Assembly (NCBI GenBank): GCA_029940375.1
Contig: JAPYUX010000005.1
Span: 1-45,000 of the forward strand
Reading direction: 5' to 3'
Length of the DNA stretch: 45,000 nucleotides
Origin: Dehalococcoidia bacterium
GTDB lineage: Bacteria > Chloroflexota > Dehalococcoidia > Lucifugimonadales > Lucifugimonadaceae
Part shown: positions 1-8,472 of the stretch, in pieces
Layout of the letters: every line of letters starts with the position of its first letter
Position numbering within the stretch: the stretch's first letter is position 1
The notes under the pieces: generated by a model
Seen by the model: only the letters and a program-made list of their open reading frames with translations
Told to the model about the DNA's origin: nothing
Database searches by the model: none
Program-made: the position numbers and the translations under genes

Positions 1-195
1 GAGTGTATAAAATGTGAAAATAAAGAATTTGTTGAAGGAAAAATAAATACCACAGGAAGTGGGTTATCTAAATTTTTCAATATTCAACTTCACACATTTC
101 AAACTATTTCATGTAGCGAATGTGGATATACAGAGCTTTTTAAAAGAGAAAAAAGTAGCTTCTTGTCAAGGTTATTACAGTTTTTTACAAATTAA
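1..195 (+). CDS. Zn-ribbon nucleic-acid-binding protein, 3' end only
   Basis: This reading frame is open from the first base to a TAA at 193-195, so the gene enters from outside the window and only its last 64 residues are seen. Two CxxC knuckles (C-I-K-C near the start and C-S-E-C-G-Y about 40 residues later) with the segment TTGSGLSKFFNIQ between them match the small COG3478-type family of predicted nucleic-acid-binding zinc-ribbon proteins, which usually have about 65-75 residues, so little is missing. A basic, hydrophobic tail follows the second knuckle. The exact role of this family is unknown. The family assignment is by motif recognition and the function is inference. Confidence 0.6.
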   Translation, partial: ECIKCENKEFVEGKINTTGSGLSKFFNIQLHTFQTISCSECGYTELFKREKSSFLSRLLQFFTN

Positions 196-355
196 ATATA
201 ACTGAACTACCAAATATCTGTAGCTTTTACATTTTTTTAAATGAGCCTGTTATTGAGATATCCTTTATTGAAATAGCAGGACCGGAGGGAGTGCTATGAG
301 CTTTAAATGAGCTATTTAATGCATGGTTTGGTGGTAGTTTGATGAGACTTAAAGG

Positions 356-468
356 TCTGACTCCAGTTTTGACTCCAAATTATATTTGGCTTCATATTAG
401 AGGAGTTAATAAATCAGGTTAGAATCTGAATATAAAATATCTAGTACAAATAATTTAATATTATTAAT
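356..468 (+). repeat. Dispersed 113-bp repeat, copy 1 (inverted partner at 38480-38593)
   Basis: Bases 356-440 match the reverse complement of 38509-38593 at 74 of 85 positions without gaps. After a short unmatched segment the similarity resumes (19 of 21) to base 468, just inside the end of the HEAT-protein gene. The repeat carries TGACTCC twice, at 358-364 and 370-376 (12-nt period), and a perfect palindrome CCAAAT-TAT-ATTTGG starting at 375. It lies in the 268-bp gene-free stretch 196-463, in which I see no other gene, RNA or convincing terminator. Mobile-element remnant, recombination site or structured RNA are all possible. Confidence 0.8.
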
Positions 469-1546
469 CATCAATATCTGGTTGTTCTATTGGTTTTTCA
501 TAATCAGATAAGGATTTTATAGGATCGTCAATATCATCGTCTATTGCATCTGGAGCTATGAAAGATGTACCATCAGTGTTCAATGAACCCCATCCTTCAA
601 CATTAGCAGCATCATATTCGTCAAATTCATCATTAGATGATATTTTTCTTCTTTGACCAAAAAAACCTTCAGACAATTTTTCAGGTGTTATTGTATGGTC
701 CAATTGCTTTTCTTTATTTATTTCTATTACACATTTTTCACTTAATTTAATGATCTCAGGTTCTGTAGAGAATTTTAATCCTTCCAATAGATTTATGGCA
801 TAGCTCCCACCAATATTATATATAGCCAGTACAGATGACTTTTGAGTATCAAGATTTTCATCTTCTAATAAATCAATAAGAAGATCTATATGCTCCTCCT
901 CACCTATATTACCTAAAGCTGAGCATGCTAAAGCTCTTATCAAAGGGTCATTATCATCTAAAAATTCTTGTATAAATGGTATCCATTTTGAATTTGATGA
1001 ATTCCTAATGGACTTAATAGATGATATTTTATCTGATTTATTATTAGTGTTCAAATTTTTCATAATTAAAGAATCAATATCTTTATTATCACTGTAGCCG
1101 ATAATTTCGATCAATCTATTAATAATTTTTTTATTGCTACTCTGTGATATTAGGTTCATAATATATTCAACATTTTTATTAAGTTCCTTAGTTTTGTTTT
1201 TATTTGAGAACTCTCGGATCCATCTCTCAAGAAGTTCAATTGATTTAAATATAACCCTTATGTTTTTTTCTTTCATTAATGTTTTTTTTACCTCCCTTAA
1301 AGTAGTTATATCGTTACTCTTTTTTAAATATTCCAATATAAAAACTCTTATAGAAAGATTTTTATGTTCAATAAATTTAATCATGAATGATTCATAATCT
1401 GTGCCTTTATTTTTTTGTTCGTATTTTCTTAATTTAGATAATTCAGAAAGTATGAATTTATCATCTTTGGTTTTCAAGCTCGTATAGTATGAATCGAATT
1501 CATTAAAATTTATTTTTTCTGTTTTTATATTTTCTTTTTCCATCAT
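464..1546 (-). CDS. HEAT-repeat protein with acidic tail
   Basis: This 360-residue protein has helical HEAT/PBS-lyase-type repeats across about residues 60-270. The clearest unit is around residues 195-250 (DDNDPLIRALACSALGNIGE, then the next helix pair with LLEDENLDTQKSSVLAIYNIG). Residues 300-360 are acidic, low in complexity and probably disordered (IDDDIDDP, ending PDIDD). There is no signal peptide or membrane segment. Its ATG overlaps the stop codon of the preceding TldE-like gene in an ATGA arrangement, so it is translationally coupled to the tldD-tldE pair. HEAT proteins usually act as protein-protein scaffolds. A role as a partner of the TldD/TldE protease is inferred only from the coupling. 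The start could also be the second ATG, one codon later. Confidence 0.75.
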   Translation of the reverse strand: MMEKENIKTEKINFNEFDSYYTSLKTKDDKFILSELSKLRKYEQKNKGTDYESFMIKFIEHKNLSIRVFILEYLKKSNDITTLREVKKTLMKEKNIRVIFKSIELLERWIREFSNKNKTKELNKNVEYIMNLISQSSNKKIINRLIEIIGYSDNKDIDSLIMKNLNTNNKSDKISSIKSIRNSSNSKWIPFIQEFLDDNDPLIRALACSALGNIGEEEHIDLLIDLLEDENLDTQKSSVLAIYNIGGSYAINLLEGLKFSTEPEIIKLSEKCVIEINKEKQLDHTITPEKLSEGFFGQRRKISSNDEFDEYDAANVEGWGSLNTDGTSFIAPDAIDDDIDDPIKSLSDYEKPIEQPDIDD

Positions 1547-2844
1547 GATGTTATTTCTATATTTTCCGTTTGTAAAAACGGTAATTCTATTCTGCCGTAT
1601 AGATTTTTTGTATCTTTACTTAAATGATCAATTTTTTCTAGTGCCTTAAAGCAGTTCCCTGAAATCATTGTATCTTTTATCCTTCCGACTATCTCTCCAT
1701 TTTCTATTTTATAACCCAAAGAGATGTTCGCACTAAAATCTCCTGATAGCTCATTGCCTTGTCCAGCTCCTAATAATTCATCAACTATAATTCCTTCAGA
1801 TATGTTTTTTACTAAATCTGAAAATTTTATATCTCCTTTTTCCATAATTAAATTTGATATTCCTGGTGAAGGAAGAGAATGTATACTTCTTTGAGCTGAA
1901 CCTGTTGATTCAGTGCCTGCTTCACTTCCTGATTTAAGATCATAAATACCATTAATAAAAATACCATTTTCGAATATTTTTTTTCTCTTAGTAGGAATCC
2001 CTTCAGCATCGTACATTGATGATGAAGGGCTGAAATCTATATGAGGATTATCTATTAAAGTAATTTTATCGTCTAAAATTTTTTCACCTTCTTTGGAATA
2101 CAAAGGAGACAGTTTTTTTGAAAGATTTGTTCCATTTGTTGAAACTAACATTGGAGATATTAATGTTTGAAAAAGACCTCCTGGTGTAAAAATTACAGGA
2201 CATTTAGATGTAGGTGGTTCCTTTAAATTTTGTGCAATTTTTAAATTTTTGATCATATCATTTACAATCTCATCAATTTTATTTGCATCAATTTGTTTAA
2301 CCGAACTAAATCCATCCCAAATATTTAGCATGTCATTATTATTAATTATTTGACAAGAAATAAAAAAACTTGCTGCAGATTCTAAAAATTTTAGATCCAT
2401 ATTATTGGAGTTTTGTAATCTGGCTTTTGATTTACCTAATGAATAGGTTGCATCACATAAAACATTAGGTAATGATTTTGTAACTTTTTTTATAGATTTA
2501 TCTATAACTTCGATCATATATTCATTGGATAAATTATAAGTATCTTCAGAATAAATTTTTACCTGTTTGCTTTCTTTTAATTCCGGGAATTTTACTTTTG
2601 TTTTAATAGAGAATTTTTTTAACTCATTAATAATTTTTTTAAATTCAATGAATTTGTAATTTGATGTGGATGCGAATGTCATTTCAGCATTCTTTATTGC
2701 TCTTACCCCTATTCCATTCGATTGTTTAGATGATAATTCTTTCAATTTATTTGACTCAAAAGTAACATCCTTATATTCAGAATCTTCTTCATAAAGTTCA
2801 AATTCATCAAAATTTTTATTTAAAAATTCAATAATCTTTTCCAT
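1543..2844 (-). CDS. tldE: TldE/PmbA-family metalloprotease subunit
   Basis: This 433-residue protein has the PmbA/TldE architecture: an N-terminal substrate-binding half and a C-terminal half with the segments PVIFTPGGLFQTLISP, SSMYDAEGIPTKRK and DELLGAGQGNELSGDFS. As expected for TldE it lacks the HExxxH zinc motif, which is on the partner TldD encoded immediately upstream with a one-base gap. The heterodimer TldD/TldE is a cytosolic protease known to process ribosomally made peptides such as microcins and to degrade unfolded peptides. No precursor peptide is evident next to it. Length is close to the family norm of about 450. The gene order is tldD, tldE, HEAT protein, all tightly coupled on the minus strand. 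Confidence 0.9.
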   Translation of the reverse strand: MEKIIEFLNKNFDEFELYEEDSEYKDVTFESNKLKELSSKQSNGIGVRAIKNAEMTFASTSNYKFIEFKKIINELKKFSIKTKVKFPELKESKQVKIYSEDTYNLSNEYMIEVIDKSIKKVTKSLPNVLCDATYSLGKSKARLQNSNNMDLKFLESAASFFISCQIINNNDMLNIWDGFSSVKQIDANKIDEIVNDMIKNLKIAQNLKEPPTSKCPVIFTPGGLFQTLISPMLVSTNGTNLSKKLSPLYSKEGEKILDDKITLIDNPHIDFSPSSSMYDAEGIPTKRKKIFENGIFINGIYDLKSGSEAGTESTGSAQRSIHSLPSPGISNLIMEKGDIKFSDLVKNISEGIIVDELLGAGQGNELSGDFSANISLGYKIENGEIVGRIKDTMISGNCFKALEKIDHLSKDTKNLYGRIELPFLQTENIEITS

Positions 2845-2845
2845 T

Positions 2846-4216
2846 TTATCCCGGAGAAACTAATGTTTTATTTATTCTTATATGTGGAGATCCATTTGAA
2901 ACTGGTAGGGGTGATTGACCACCCTTTCCACATCCTCCTCCTTGATTTATTTCTAAATCGTTAGCAATACCATCTATATTTTTCAAAGTTTCAAATAAAT
3001 TTCCACTTAACTTTACAGGTCTTACAGTTTCAGTTATCTTTCCATTTTTAATCTTGTAAGTTTCGGCAGAAGCAAATGTAAACATCTCATGTTCTGTCAT
3101 CCCACCATACCAATTTTTAACATATAAACCATCTTTGGTATCTTCAAATAACTCTTCCTTTGAGTTTTCACCATTTTCTATTATGGTATTTGTCATCCTG
3201 ACAATTGGTGAGAAACCATAGGAAATTGCTCGAGCATTACCTGTGGGTTTTTCTGACATTTTTTCTGCTGTTTCTTTTGAATGCAGTCTTCCAACTAAAA
3301 CTCCTTCTCTTATAAGAGGAGTTATTGAAGAAGGGGTTCCTTCATCATCAAAAGCATATGATCCTCTTAAATCGGGTATTTTTGCTCCATCAGTAATATT
3401 TAAATCTCTATTACCAAATTTCTTACCCAATTTTAGAATTTCTTTTAACCTGTTATTTTCATATACGTTATCTGCCTCAGAGAGATGTCCAAATGCTTCA
3501 TGTACAAAAACTCCAGCTAATATTTGATCCAAAATTACTGTTGTTTTTTCGCCTGTTATTTTAGGAGCTTTAATTAGTGACACTGCTTTTTTAGCGGATT
3601 GAATCACTTCATCTTCCAATTTTTCTACTATGCCGAAATCACCCAATGAACCTATGGAAAATCCTGATTCTAATATTTCATTACCATCAGAACTGTTGGC
3701 AGCTATTCTACAAATAACATGTACAAATTCTTGTTGAATCTCATTACCATTAGAATCAGCAAAAATAATTTTTTTATCTATATCTGCATACACAATATCG
3801 CATCCTTGAATATTTTTTTCTGAAAGAATTAAATTTTTGTAATTTTCTAATAAATCTATTTTTTCACTTAATTTTATTTTTCTTGGATCTTTTTTTATTG
3901 TCGGAGGTATAGATAATTTTGTATCAGATAAATTTTTTGAGTGTTTATAATTGTTGTTATTGAATTTTGCTAATTCTATACTTTCAGACATCCTATTTGG
4001 TGCTTTTGTAATGTCATTAAAAGATGAAAATCCCCAACCTCCATTTACGAGAGCTCTAGTACATCCGCCAACATTAGAACTGATTGATATGTTTTCTCTC
4101 GTTTTCCCTTTATATTGAATTCTTGTGGATATATTTTCTTCAATACGTATCTCTTTATAAAATTTTGGATTTTTCAACAATGCATTTTCAATCAAATTTT
4201 TGTAATCACTATTCAA
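2846..4216 (-). CDS. tldD: TldD-family zinc metalloprotease
   Basis: This is the catalytic TldD subunit, 456 residues, of the TldD/TldE protease. The zinc motif HEAFGH (H239, E240, H244) sits in the expected central position. The conserved C-terminal GGGCGKGGQ segment, which supplies a Cys near the zinc in this family, is present, as is GNARAISYGFSPIVRMTNT. All catalytic elements are intact, so it should be active. It is followed one base later by its partner tldE and then by a HEAT-repeat gene. It is preceded 4 bp upstream by the formyltransferase gene, so all five genes from the MerR regulator to the HEAT protein could be one transcript. The substrate is unknown; no RiPP precursor was seen nearby. 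Confidence 0.93.
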   Translation of the reverse strand: MNSDYKNLIENALLKNPKFYKEIRIEENISTRIQYKGKTRENISISSNVGGCTRALVNGGWGFSSFNDITKAPNRMSESIELAKFNNNNYKHSKNLSDTKLSIPPTIKKDPRKIKLSEKIDLLENYKNLILSEKNIQGCDIVYADIDKKIIFADSNGNEIQQEFVHVICRIAANSSDGNEILESGFSIGSLGDFGIVEKLEDEVIQSAKKAVSLIKAPKITGEKTTVILDQILAGVFVHEAFGHLSEADNVYENNRLKEILKLGKKFGNRDLNITDGAKIPDLRGSYAFDDEGTPSSITPLIREGVLVGRLHSKETAEKMSEKPTGNARAISYGFSPIVRMTNTIIENGENSKEELFEDTKDGLYVKNWYGGMTEHEMFTFASAETYKIKNGKITETVRPVKLSGNLFETLKNIDGIANDLEINQGGGCGKGGQSPLPVSNGSPHIRINKTLVSPG

Positions 4217-4220
4217 TTTT

Positions 4221-5135
4221 CTATTCTCCTAATTTGCTAGATGGTTTTATATTATTATTTATCATCCAATCGTATGCATTTATCTTTTTTTTGCCTTTTG
4301 ATTTTATTCTTCCTATAATCAGTTTTTTATTTCCAATAGAAACACTAACTTCCTTTTCATCTATAAACAATATTGTTCCATTTTCTTTTTGAACATTATT
4401 TGAAACTAGTTTTGTATCATATAAATAAATTTTTTCACCTTTATACGATGTCCAAGCTCCAGGCTGAGGGTCACACCCTCTGATAAGATTATAAATATCT
4501 TTTGAAGTTTTTTTCCACTTAATTTCTTGTTCTTTACACCATCCTTCGTATGTAGCATATTTTTCTATTTGTGGTATTTTTGGAGGATCTCCATTAATTA
4601 TTAAATTTATAGATTCAACAATTGCATCGACTCCCATTGGATAAAGAGAGTTAAAATACAAACTTCCAGTTGAATCATTTTCTTTTATAATAATTTTTTT
4701 TTGTATTAAAATATCTCCTGTATCAAGACCTGTATCAGGCCAAAATATGGTTATTCCAGTTTCCTTATCCCCATTTATTATTGACCAGTTTATTGATGAA
4801 GGACCTCTGTGTTTAGGTAAGAGAGAAGGATGATATTGAATTGTCCCTAATCTCGGATTATTAATTATTTCCATAGGCACAATATCTACAACATATGCCA
4901 TGATTAATATGTCAATATTTATATTATTAAAAGCTTCAATTGCTTCTTTTGATCTTAACTTTTTGAATTGAAGCGTTCTAATTTTTTGTTCATTTGAAAA
5001 TTTATATAGAGGATCTTCCTTGTTATTAAAAGGTGGAATAATACACGAAATTTCAGTATTCTGAATTTCTTGAATTCTTTTTGCAACTGATTCACCAAAG
5101 GGTGATTGACCTATAATAGCTATTTTTAGTGTCAT
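4221..5135 (-). CDS. Formyltransferase of the 10-formyl-THF dehydrogenase/hydrolase type
   Basis: This 304-residue protein has a formyltransferase N domain (residues 1-200, with YHPSLLPKHRG at 101-111 and the loop GLDTG at 136-140) and a C-terminal Fmt-like domain (about 205-300, with IRGCDPQPGAWTSY). It resembles the amino-terminal hydrolase domain of 10-formyltetrahydrofolate dehydrogenase more than methionyl-tRNA formyltransferase: the start IAIIGQSPFGESV, the phrase IQYHPSLLPKHRGPSSINW and the PGAWT block are typical of that branch. The catalytic His (H102) and Asp (D138) are present, but the Asn found two residues before the His in Fmt is Gln100 here. The aldehyde-dehydrogenase domain is absent. 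Its likely role is hydrolysis or transfer of the formyl group of 10-formyl-THF. A true Fmt role cannot be excluded. The gene overlaps the MerR regulator upstream by 4 bp. Confidence 0.7.
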   Translation of the reverse strand: MTLKIAIIGQSPFGESVAKRIQEIQNTEISCIIPPFNNKEDPLYKFSNEQKIRTLQFKKLRSKEAIEAFNNINIDILIMAYVVDIVPMEIINNPRLGTIQYHPSLLPKHRGPSSINWSIINGDKETGITIFWPDTGLDTGDILIQKKIIIKENDSTGSLYFNSLYPMGVDAIVESINLIINGDPPKIPQIEKYATYEGWCKEQEIKWKKTSKDIYNLIRGCDPQPGAWTSYKGEKIYLYDTKLVSNNVQKENGTILFIDEKEVSVSIGNKKLIIGRIKSKGKKKINAYDWMINNNIKPSSKLGE

Positions 5136-5722
5136 TTTATATAACTCATTCTGAAATATTTTCTAATTATGTCAAAATTATCTACTATTTCTTTTTGATT
5201 ATAAATCTTGTTACTTTTAGCTTGTTCAATATGTTCTATCAAGAGGTAAGCCTCAGCTTCACTAAGTCTCTCATATTCTAAATGCCTTTTTAATACGGTA
5301 AAAGACACTCCATTTTTATGAAGTTTTGCATAAGCATTGATTAAGTTTAAATCATCAAGACTATGAACATTTAGACCTTTTACTTTGTTTGGTTTTTTTA
5401 TTAATTTTTTTGATAGTAAATCATCATAGAAACTTTGAGACAAATCTAACTTCTCTAGTATTTCAGAGACAGTAAACTTATCTCCGGTTTTCAATGGACT
5501 AGTGTTGATCTGTTTTTTTATAAGTTTTAAGGGATATCCTTCTTCTTTTAAGGTTTTTATTTTTTTTAACTTTTGAATATGTTCTTCAAAAAATACAGCT
5601 CGTGTTTTTGATACTTTTTGGGGAGCAGGTAATATATTTGATCTAATGTAATAATTAATAGCTGAAGTACTTACACCAATTAGTTTTGCCACTTCACTTA
5701 TAGAATACTCATTTTTATTCAT
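5132..5722 (-). CDS. MerR-family transcriptional regulator
   Basis: This 196-residue protein starts with a MerR-type winged helix-turn-helix (YSISEVAKLIGVSTSAINYYIR, about residues 6-27) followed by the wing and helix LKKIKTLKEEGYPLKLIKKQI. A second HTH-like segment (FTVSEILEKLDLSQSFYDDLLSKKLI, about 83-108) suggests a duplicated DNA-binding domain, an arrangement seen in some MerR proteins without metal-binding cysteines. There is no Cys, so a metal sensor is unlikely. Its stop codon overlaps the start of the formyltransferase gene, so it probably controls that operon or itself. The effector is unknown. Confidence 0.8.
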   Translation of the reverse strand: MNKNEYSISEVAKLIGVSTSAINYYIRSNILPAPQKVSKTRAVFFEEHIQKLKKIKTLKEEGYPLKLIKKQINTSPLKTGDKFTVSEILEKLDLSQSFYDDLLSKKLIKKPNKVKGLNVHSLDDLNLINAYAKLHKNGVSFTVLKRHLEYERLSEAEAYLLIEHIEQAKSNKIYNQKEIVDNFDIIRKYFRMSYIK

Positions 5723-5737
5723 AGAATAAATTTTACA

Positions 5738-8410
5738 TTATTCATTTTTTTTGGAAACCATAACTAACAAACTAGGAAGCACAAAAACTGAGGAAATCAA
5801 TGCTAGAAAGATCATAATAGCCGTGAGTTGCCCAAAACTAGCGAACATTGGCATAGGTGCAAATCCCATAATTGTAAATCCCGCAATACTTGAGATAGCT
5901 GAACCTAAAAGAGCTATTCCTGTACCATTTAGAGTCTTACTTAATGCTGTTTCTGTGTTGTTTTTACGTATTTCTTCTCTAAATCTCTGAGTTATGTGTA
6001 TTGAAAAATCAATTCCAACCCCAATTGAAATAGCACCTATCGTAGCTGTAACAAGATTTAGTGAATATCCACCTATGTACATTATTCCATAAAGCCAACT
6101 AACCACTAATCCAATTGGAAGTATTGTTACGAACGCATATCTAAAAGATTTAAAAGCAATTAATAATACCAAAAATGAAGCTACTGCAGCTATAGGGATA
6201 GCTCTGTATAAAGAATTTCTTGATGAAGATAACTCTACATCCCGAACAAAAGGAGATCCTGTTATTCCATATTCAGAAATATAGCTTTTATTTTGAAAAA
6301 TTTTTAATTCATTTTCTAATTCTTTTCTAGCTAAAGTAGTGATATCTTGACTAGCAGAATCAGGTATTCCAACTCTAAAAACAGTGGCGTAATTATTATT
6401 AGAACGAATTAGAGTGGTTTTTATTCTACTGGGAGTAAAAATAGTTTCATCTTGATCATTTTTCAAACCTTGATCAATTAATTTGTCTAAATTTTTTTTA
6501 TTTTCCTCTTTATTATTAGCTGGAGAATTTATATTTTCTAATAGTGAAATGAAGTTTGGTTCAATAATTAGTAGATTACCATCTTTATCGTGAGCTAGAA
6601 AATCTTTGGATTTAAGAGTAATCAAAAGTGATTTCATATCATCAATTGCTTCGGGTTCCGATAAATCCCCTTCAAAATACAACTCCCCCAATTCTCCTAT
6701 TGTATCCCCTAGGTGATAATCTAATTTGTCCAAACCCACAACAAAATCTGATTCAGGTTTAAAAAAATCTGATACTTCAAAACTAGATTCTAATTTAAAC
6801 GCAAGGAATGTTGTATAAATTGTAATAGCTGAAAAGAACAATATTGTATATATAGGTTTTTTAGCAAAGAAAACAATTAATGCACTAAATTTTTCTTCAA
6901 TTTTTATAAATATATTATCTCGATTTAAACCTGAATCAACTTGGGATTCTTTAGCTTTACTAGCAAAATATAAAGGCAAAAATAAACATAAAATTATATT
7001 TGCTATTATCATTATTATTCCATAAATAGGTGACAAAACAAGAAATGTGATTACGGAACCTCCTGCTAAAGCTGCAGATCCGATAGCCTGGGCTATCCAA
7101 ATAAACTTATTCTTATTATTTTTGTTGTCAATTGATTCAATTTTGGATAGTAAAAATGGAGCATAAATTCCCAACACAATAAAAGCTGCAAAGGTAGCAA
7201 TTCCAGCTGCAAGACCAAAATGTACAATAGATTCTGTGGCTGCTGTTACATTCGATAAAAATGCGATTGCATCACTAATAAAAGCCAAAGTTAAGGCTGA
7301 GCCTACCCCAGTGAATGCAATAACAAATTTTTTATCATAAGATATATTAGCCCTTTTTTCTTCTTGGTATCGTCTAATAGCATGAACTCCAAAATCAACT
7401 CCAAATGCTACCATAGCTATTGGGACGATCAAATCAGAAACAAGACCGCCTTTTAGCCCAAGTAGATAAGAAAAACCTTTAAGCCAAATCATTAGTGTAG
7501 ATAATCCTATTCCAATTAGTACAACTGCCCAATATGACCTTAATGAAAAACCTACTATAGCAATAGCTGCAATAACTGTCAAAGTTATATAAACCGCAGA
7601 TGAAAGTCCTTGTCTTTCTCCCTCTAAATTTACATCAATTGCTATCCCCCAAACATTTAAATCTTTAAGTTCATTTTTTAGTACATTCATAACATTTGTA
7701 TTGAATTTTTCCTTATCTAAGGTGATTTTATCTCCGGAAATTGCTACTCTTTGAGAACCACCACCTAGTGAATCATTATCTCCTAATACAGCTATCATCA
7801 CAGCGGGAGAGGTCCACCAATCAATTTCTTGATTATTTATCATTCGTTTCTCTACATTTGAATGAATACTTAAGTTTCTTTTAATATCCTTAAATTCATC
7901 CCCTTTGAAAACTTCAGAAATGATTTTTTTTACCTCATTGTTTGAGGCATCTTTTAAGGTTTTGTTGTATTTTGGATTAATAATTAGAACATTATTTACT
8001 ACATCTGCGATTGTAAATATTCCATTTACTTTAAGACCTGTATCTGAATCGATATATTTGTAAAGATGTTCAGAACCAATAATTGTTTCTGGTGATAAAT
8101 TTTTTGAAGCATCTTCAGCACGAAGTTTTTCTGTGGCATTGAAAATCTTCAACAAGTTTTCTTTTGATAAAATATCATCAGAATTTTTGCCTTCCAAAAT
8201 AAAAAGAGCAAAATGGACTTCGTCAGAAAATTCATTAGAAATTTGAATGTCTAAATCAATTATAGGATCTTTGGGTGAAGTTGAAGCGTCACCCCGATAA
8301 GGAATAAATAAATATGACAATGTTAGACCAATTGTTATAATTACGAAAAGAAAGAAAATTTTTTTAGGATTTTCTACAAAAAATCTAGAAGTTCTTTCAT
8401 AAATATTCAT
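5738..8410 (-). CDS. MMPL/RND-superfamily membrane transporter
   Basis: This 890-residue inner-membrane protein has the two-fold RND/MMPL layout: one helix near residues 18-36, a large periplasmic loop (about 40-270), a helix cluster with a sterol-sensing-domain-like region (about 270-480), a second single helix near 515, a second loop, and a final helix cluster (about 735-885). The two equivalent helices that normally carry proton-relay residues read AFGVDFGVHAIRRYQEE and SIGVGIDFSIHITQRFREE, a clear internal repeat. Members export lipids, hopanoids or hydrophobic compounds and a few are accessory factors. The substrate cannot be told. It is followed after 15 bp by the MerR regulator on the same strand and is divergent from the MFS gene at 8473 across a 62-bp gap that should hold both promoters. 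Confidence 0.85.
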   Translation of the reverse strand: MNIYERTSRFFVENPKKIFFLFVIITIGLTLSYLFIPYRGDASTSPKDPIIDLDIQISNEFSDEVHFALFILEGKNSDDILSKENLLKIFNATEKLRAEDASKNLSPETIIGSEHLYKYIDSDTGLKVNGIFTIADVVNNVLIINPKYNKTLKDASNNEVKKIISEVFKGDEFKDIKRNLSIHSNVEKRMINNQEIDWWTSPAVMIAVLGDNDSLGGGSQRVAISGDKITLDKEKFNTNVMNVLKNELKDLNVWGIAIDVNLEGERQGLSSAVYITLTVIAAIAIVGFSLRSYWAVVLIGIGLSTLMIWLKGFSYLLGLKGGLVSDLIVPIAMVAFGVDFGVHAIRRYQEEKRANISYDKKFVIAFTGVGSALTLAFISDAIAFLSNVTAATESIVHFGLAAGIATFAAFIVLGIYAPFLLSKIESIDNKNNKNKFIWIAQAIGSAALAGGSVITFLVLSPIYGIIMIIANIILCLFLPLYFASKAKESQVDSGLNRDNIFIKIEEKFSALIVFFAKKPIYTILFFSAITIYTTFLAFKLESSFEVSDFFKPESDFVVGLDKLDYHLGDTIGELGELYFEGDLSEPEAIDDMKSLLITLKSKDFLAHDKDGNLLIIEPNFISLLENINSPANNKEENKKNLDKLIDQGLKNDQDETIFTPSRIKTTLIRSNNNYATVFRVGIPDSASQDITTLARKELENELKIFQNKSYISEYGITGSPFVRDVELSSSRNSLYRAIPIAAVASFLVLLIAFKSFRYAFVTILPIGLVVSWLYGIMYIGGYSLNLVTATIGAISIGVGIDFSIHITQRFREEIRKNNTETALSKTLNGTGIALLGSAISSIAGFTIMGFAPMPMFASFGQLTAIMIFLALISSVFVLPSLLVMVSKKNE

Positions 8411-8472
8411 ATTTATAATTATATTTAATTAAAAGATTTTTTATGATTATAAAATGAGAAGAATTTAAAATT

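Noticed and set aside
1134-1397. Plus-strand ORF of 87 codons inside the HEAT-protein gene
   Set aside because: It is an antisense shadow of an AT-rich coding gene, with low-complexity composition and no motif.
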